The position numbers were made by a program, and so were the translations under genes. DNA of 64,000 nt from NCBI RefSeq assembly GCF_026652115.1, contig NZ_JAPPSQ010000012.1, positions 1-64,000 of the forward strand. The letters run 5' to 3'. Numbering within the stretch: position 1 is the stretch's first letter; the number at the start of each line of letters is the position of its first letter. Positions 62,986 through 64,000 of this stretch are shown here, piece by piece. The notes under the pieces were generated by a model that searched no databases, had not been told where the DNA came from, and saw only the letters and a list, made by a program, of their open reading frames with translations. This stretch comes from Algoriphagus sp. PAP.12 (GTDB taxonomy: Bacteria > Bacteroidota > Bacteroidia > Cytophagales > Cyclobacteriaceae).

Positions 62986-64000
62986 TCAAGGTTTTCTGAC
63001 TCTGACAAGCATTCCGTTTTCTGTGTTCAGATTGTTTCTTTCTACCAAAAGAAGAATATTCCCATCTTCTTCTTGGACTAAATTTCGAATCCTTCCTTCC
63101 AAATAAAGCCCATATGTTTCCTCGGTTTTGGGGTTATATTTTAGGAGTCTTCGAAAGGCTAATGAAGGAATAAGAAAATGACCGTTCCATTCCGGAAAAT
63201 TACTTTTTTCAACCAAAATTGCTGATGAAGGAGCAATTGCCTGCCCTCCATCATTGGTTGGTACAGTCCAAAAATGTTCAGGTAAGATTGAAATTTCTTT
63301 AGCTGAGTCTTCTGAAACACTAGAAATTTTTTGCCCATCATAATGTATTCCATAAGTAAATATTGGCCAACCGTAATTCCTCCCCGGAGTAATAATATTT
63401 AATTCGTCTCCTCCTTTCGGTCCATGCTCTATTCCATAAAGAGTTTGAGTTTCCTTGTCAAAGACAAGTCCTTGCACATCTCGATGTCCATAACTATAAA
63501 TCGAGCTAACACCTTTTTTTACATCAATTATTGGGTTGTCACTTGGAATAGACCCATCTTGATTTAGCCTATGGATTTTACCCCAGTCTTCATTAAGATC
63601 TTGGGGAACAAGGATCGGATTAGCCAAAGTCGTATAGTCAGATGATCCAATGTTTAAAAAGAAATGTGTGTCATTTTGCCAAACTATCCTCATTCCATTT
63701 CCATAATAACCCTCAGTACTCGATGAAAATATGACTTCCATCAATCTTACTTCATTATCAATAAGTTGAAACCGGGCAACTTTTGCTTTCGAGTCCGGAG
63801 CGAAATAGGCAATATAAACCCAGGAGACTTCAGGGTATTTGGGATGTAAACTTAGGTCCATCAGTCCTCCATGAATGATCATCGGAAGGCCCGGATCATC
63901 AAAAGTCAAAACCTCGGGAGCCCCTATAATTTCTTTAAGACTTGAGTTTTTAAATCTGAAAATTTTACCGATTCTGTCTGAAACTAAATAGTCGTCTTTA
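62986..64000 (-). CDS. PQQ-dependent sugar dehydrogenase (glucose/sorbosone type), partial
   Basis: The frame is open to the window edge, so the N-terminus and any signal peptide are missing; no start codon is called. The visible part (about 337 codons) begins with KDDYLVSDRIGKIFRFK and has the six-bladed GSDH features IHGGLMDLSLHPKY, GYGNG-like YYGNGMRIVWQ, SYGHRDVQGLVFD, GIEHGPKGGDELN and GRNYGWPIFTYG. Relatives bind PQQ and Ca and oxidise sugars in the periplasm. The gene converges on leuB with a terminator between them. Confidence 0.88.
   Translation of the reverse strand, partial: KDDYLVSDRIGKIFRFKNSSLKEIIGAPEVLTFDDPGLPMIIHGGLMDLSLHPKYPEVSWVYIAYFAPDSKAKVARFQLIDNEVRLMEVIFSSSTEGYYGNGMRIVWQNDTHFFLNIGSSDYTTLANPILVPQDLNEDWGKIHRLNQDGSIPSDNPIIDVKKGVSSIYSYGHRDVQGLVFDKETQTLYGIEHGPKGGDELNIITPGRNYGWPIFTYGIHYDGQKISSVSEDSAKEISILPEHFWTVPTNDGGQAIAPSSAILVEKSNFPEWNGHFLIPSLAFRRLLKYNPKTEETYGLYLEGRIRNLVQEEDGNILLLVERNNLNTENGMLVRVRKP

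Noticed and set aside
1..64000. CRISPR arrays, insertion sequences, prophage or plasmid origin
   Set aside because: No regularly spaced repeats, transposase or integrase motifs, or replication-initiator genes were seen.

Overview
The window is a gene-dense stretch of ordinary bacterial chromosome, moderately AT-rich, with short intergenic gaps. It most likely comes from the Bacteroidota, order Cytophagales, probably Cyclobacteriaceae (an Algoriphagus-like genus; the genus is a guess). The signs are: promoters of the TTTG / TAnnTTTG type with few Shine-Dalgarno sites; GLPGLI-family, DUF4221-like and DUF1080 exported proteins; paired OmpA/TSP3 porin-like proteins; a Na+-NQR operon; a fused DnaQ-DnaE polymerase; and a queuine transglycosylase without the usual zinc cysteines. 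No rRNA, tRNA, CRISPR array, insertion sequence or prophage was recognised.

Layout, left to right. 1-5.4 kb: lipA with a secreted protein, an OsmC-like protein with serine dehydratase, and a leftward unit of upp, a Ca2+/Na+ antiporter and a small membrane protein. 5.4-8.2 kb: two tandem OmpA paralogues sharing an exactly identical 161-bp segment. 8.3-13.2 kb: M42 peptidase, hpt, adk, obgE, grpE, dnaJ. 13.2-20.1 kb: an exported protein with an ABC exporter pair, dps, an orphan histidine kinase and prfC. 20.2-22.1 kb: a small AT-rich cassette on the minus strand encoding a Cys-rich exported peptide, a DUF4221-like lipoprotein and a CxxC lipoprotein. 22.1-30.3 kb: adenine deaminase, cmk-ispH and nqrABCDE (no nqrF). 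30.4-44.1 kb: DUF1080 and beta-helix exported proteins, DUF502, selD-mnmH, trxA, the dnaE fusion, and a GLPGLI protein with its outer-membrane barrel partner. 44.8-51.2 kb: rsmG, an ECF-type sigma factor and a glycosyltransferase, then divergent tgt, an LptF/G-type permease, an EamA transporter and convergent ispE. 51.5-62.9 kb: one long branched-chain amino acid operon ilvD-ilvB-ilvN-ilvC-leuA-leuC-leuD-(cimA/leuA2)-leuB. The right edge cuts a PQQ-type sugar dehydrogenase.

The clearest regulatory discovery is in front of the ilv-leu operon. A promoter is followed by a 16-residue leader peptide made largely of Val, Leu and Ile, then by three RNA segments that can form either an antiterminator or a strong intrinsic terminator, and only then by ilvD. 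This is a complete classical transcription attenuator readable from the sequence. The most open biological question is the 20-22 kb cassette, which looks like an uncharacterised exported-peptide system with its own intergenic hairpin and a G8 tract in a possible promoter spacer.
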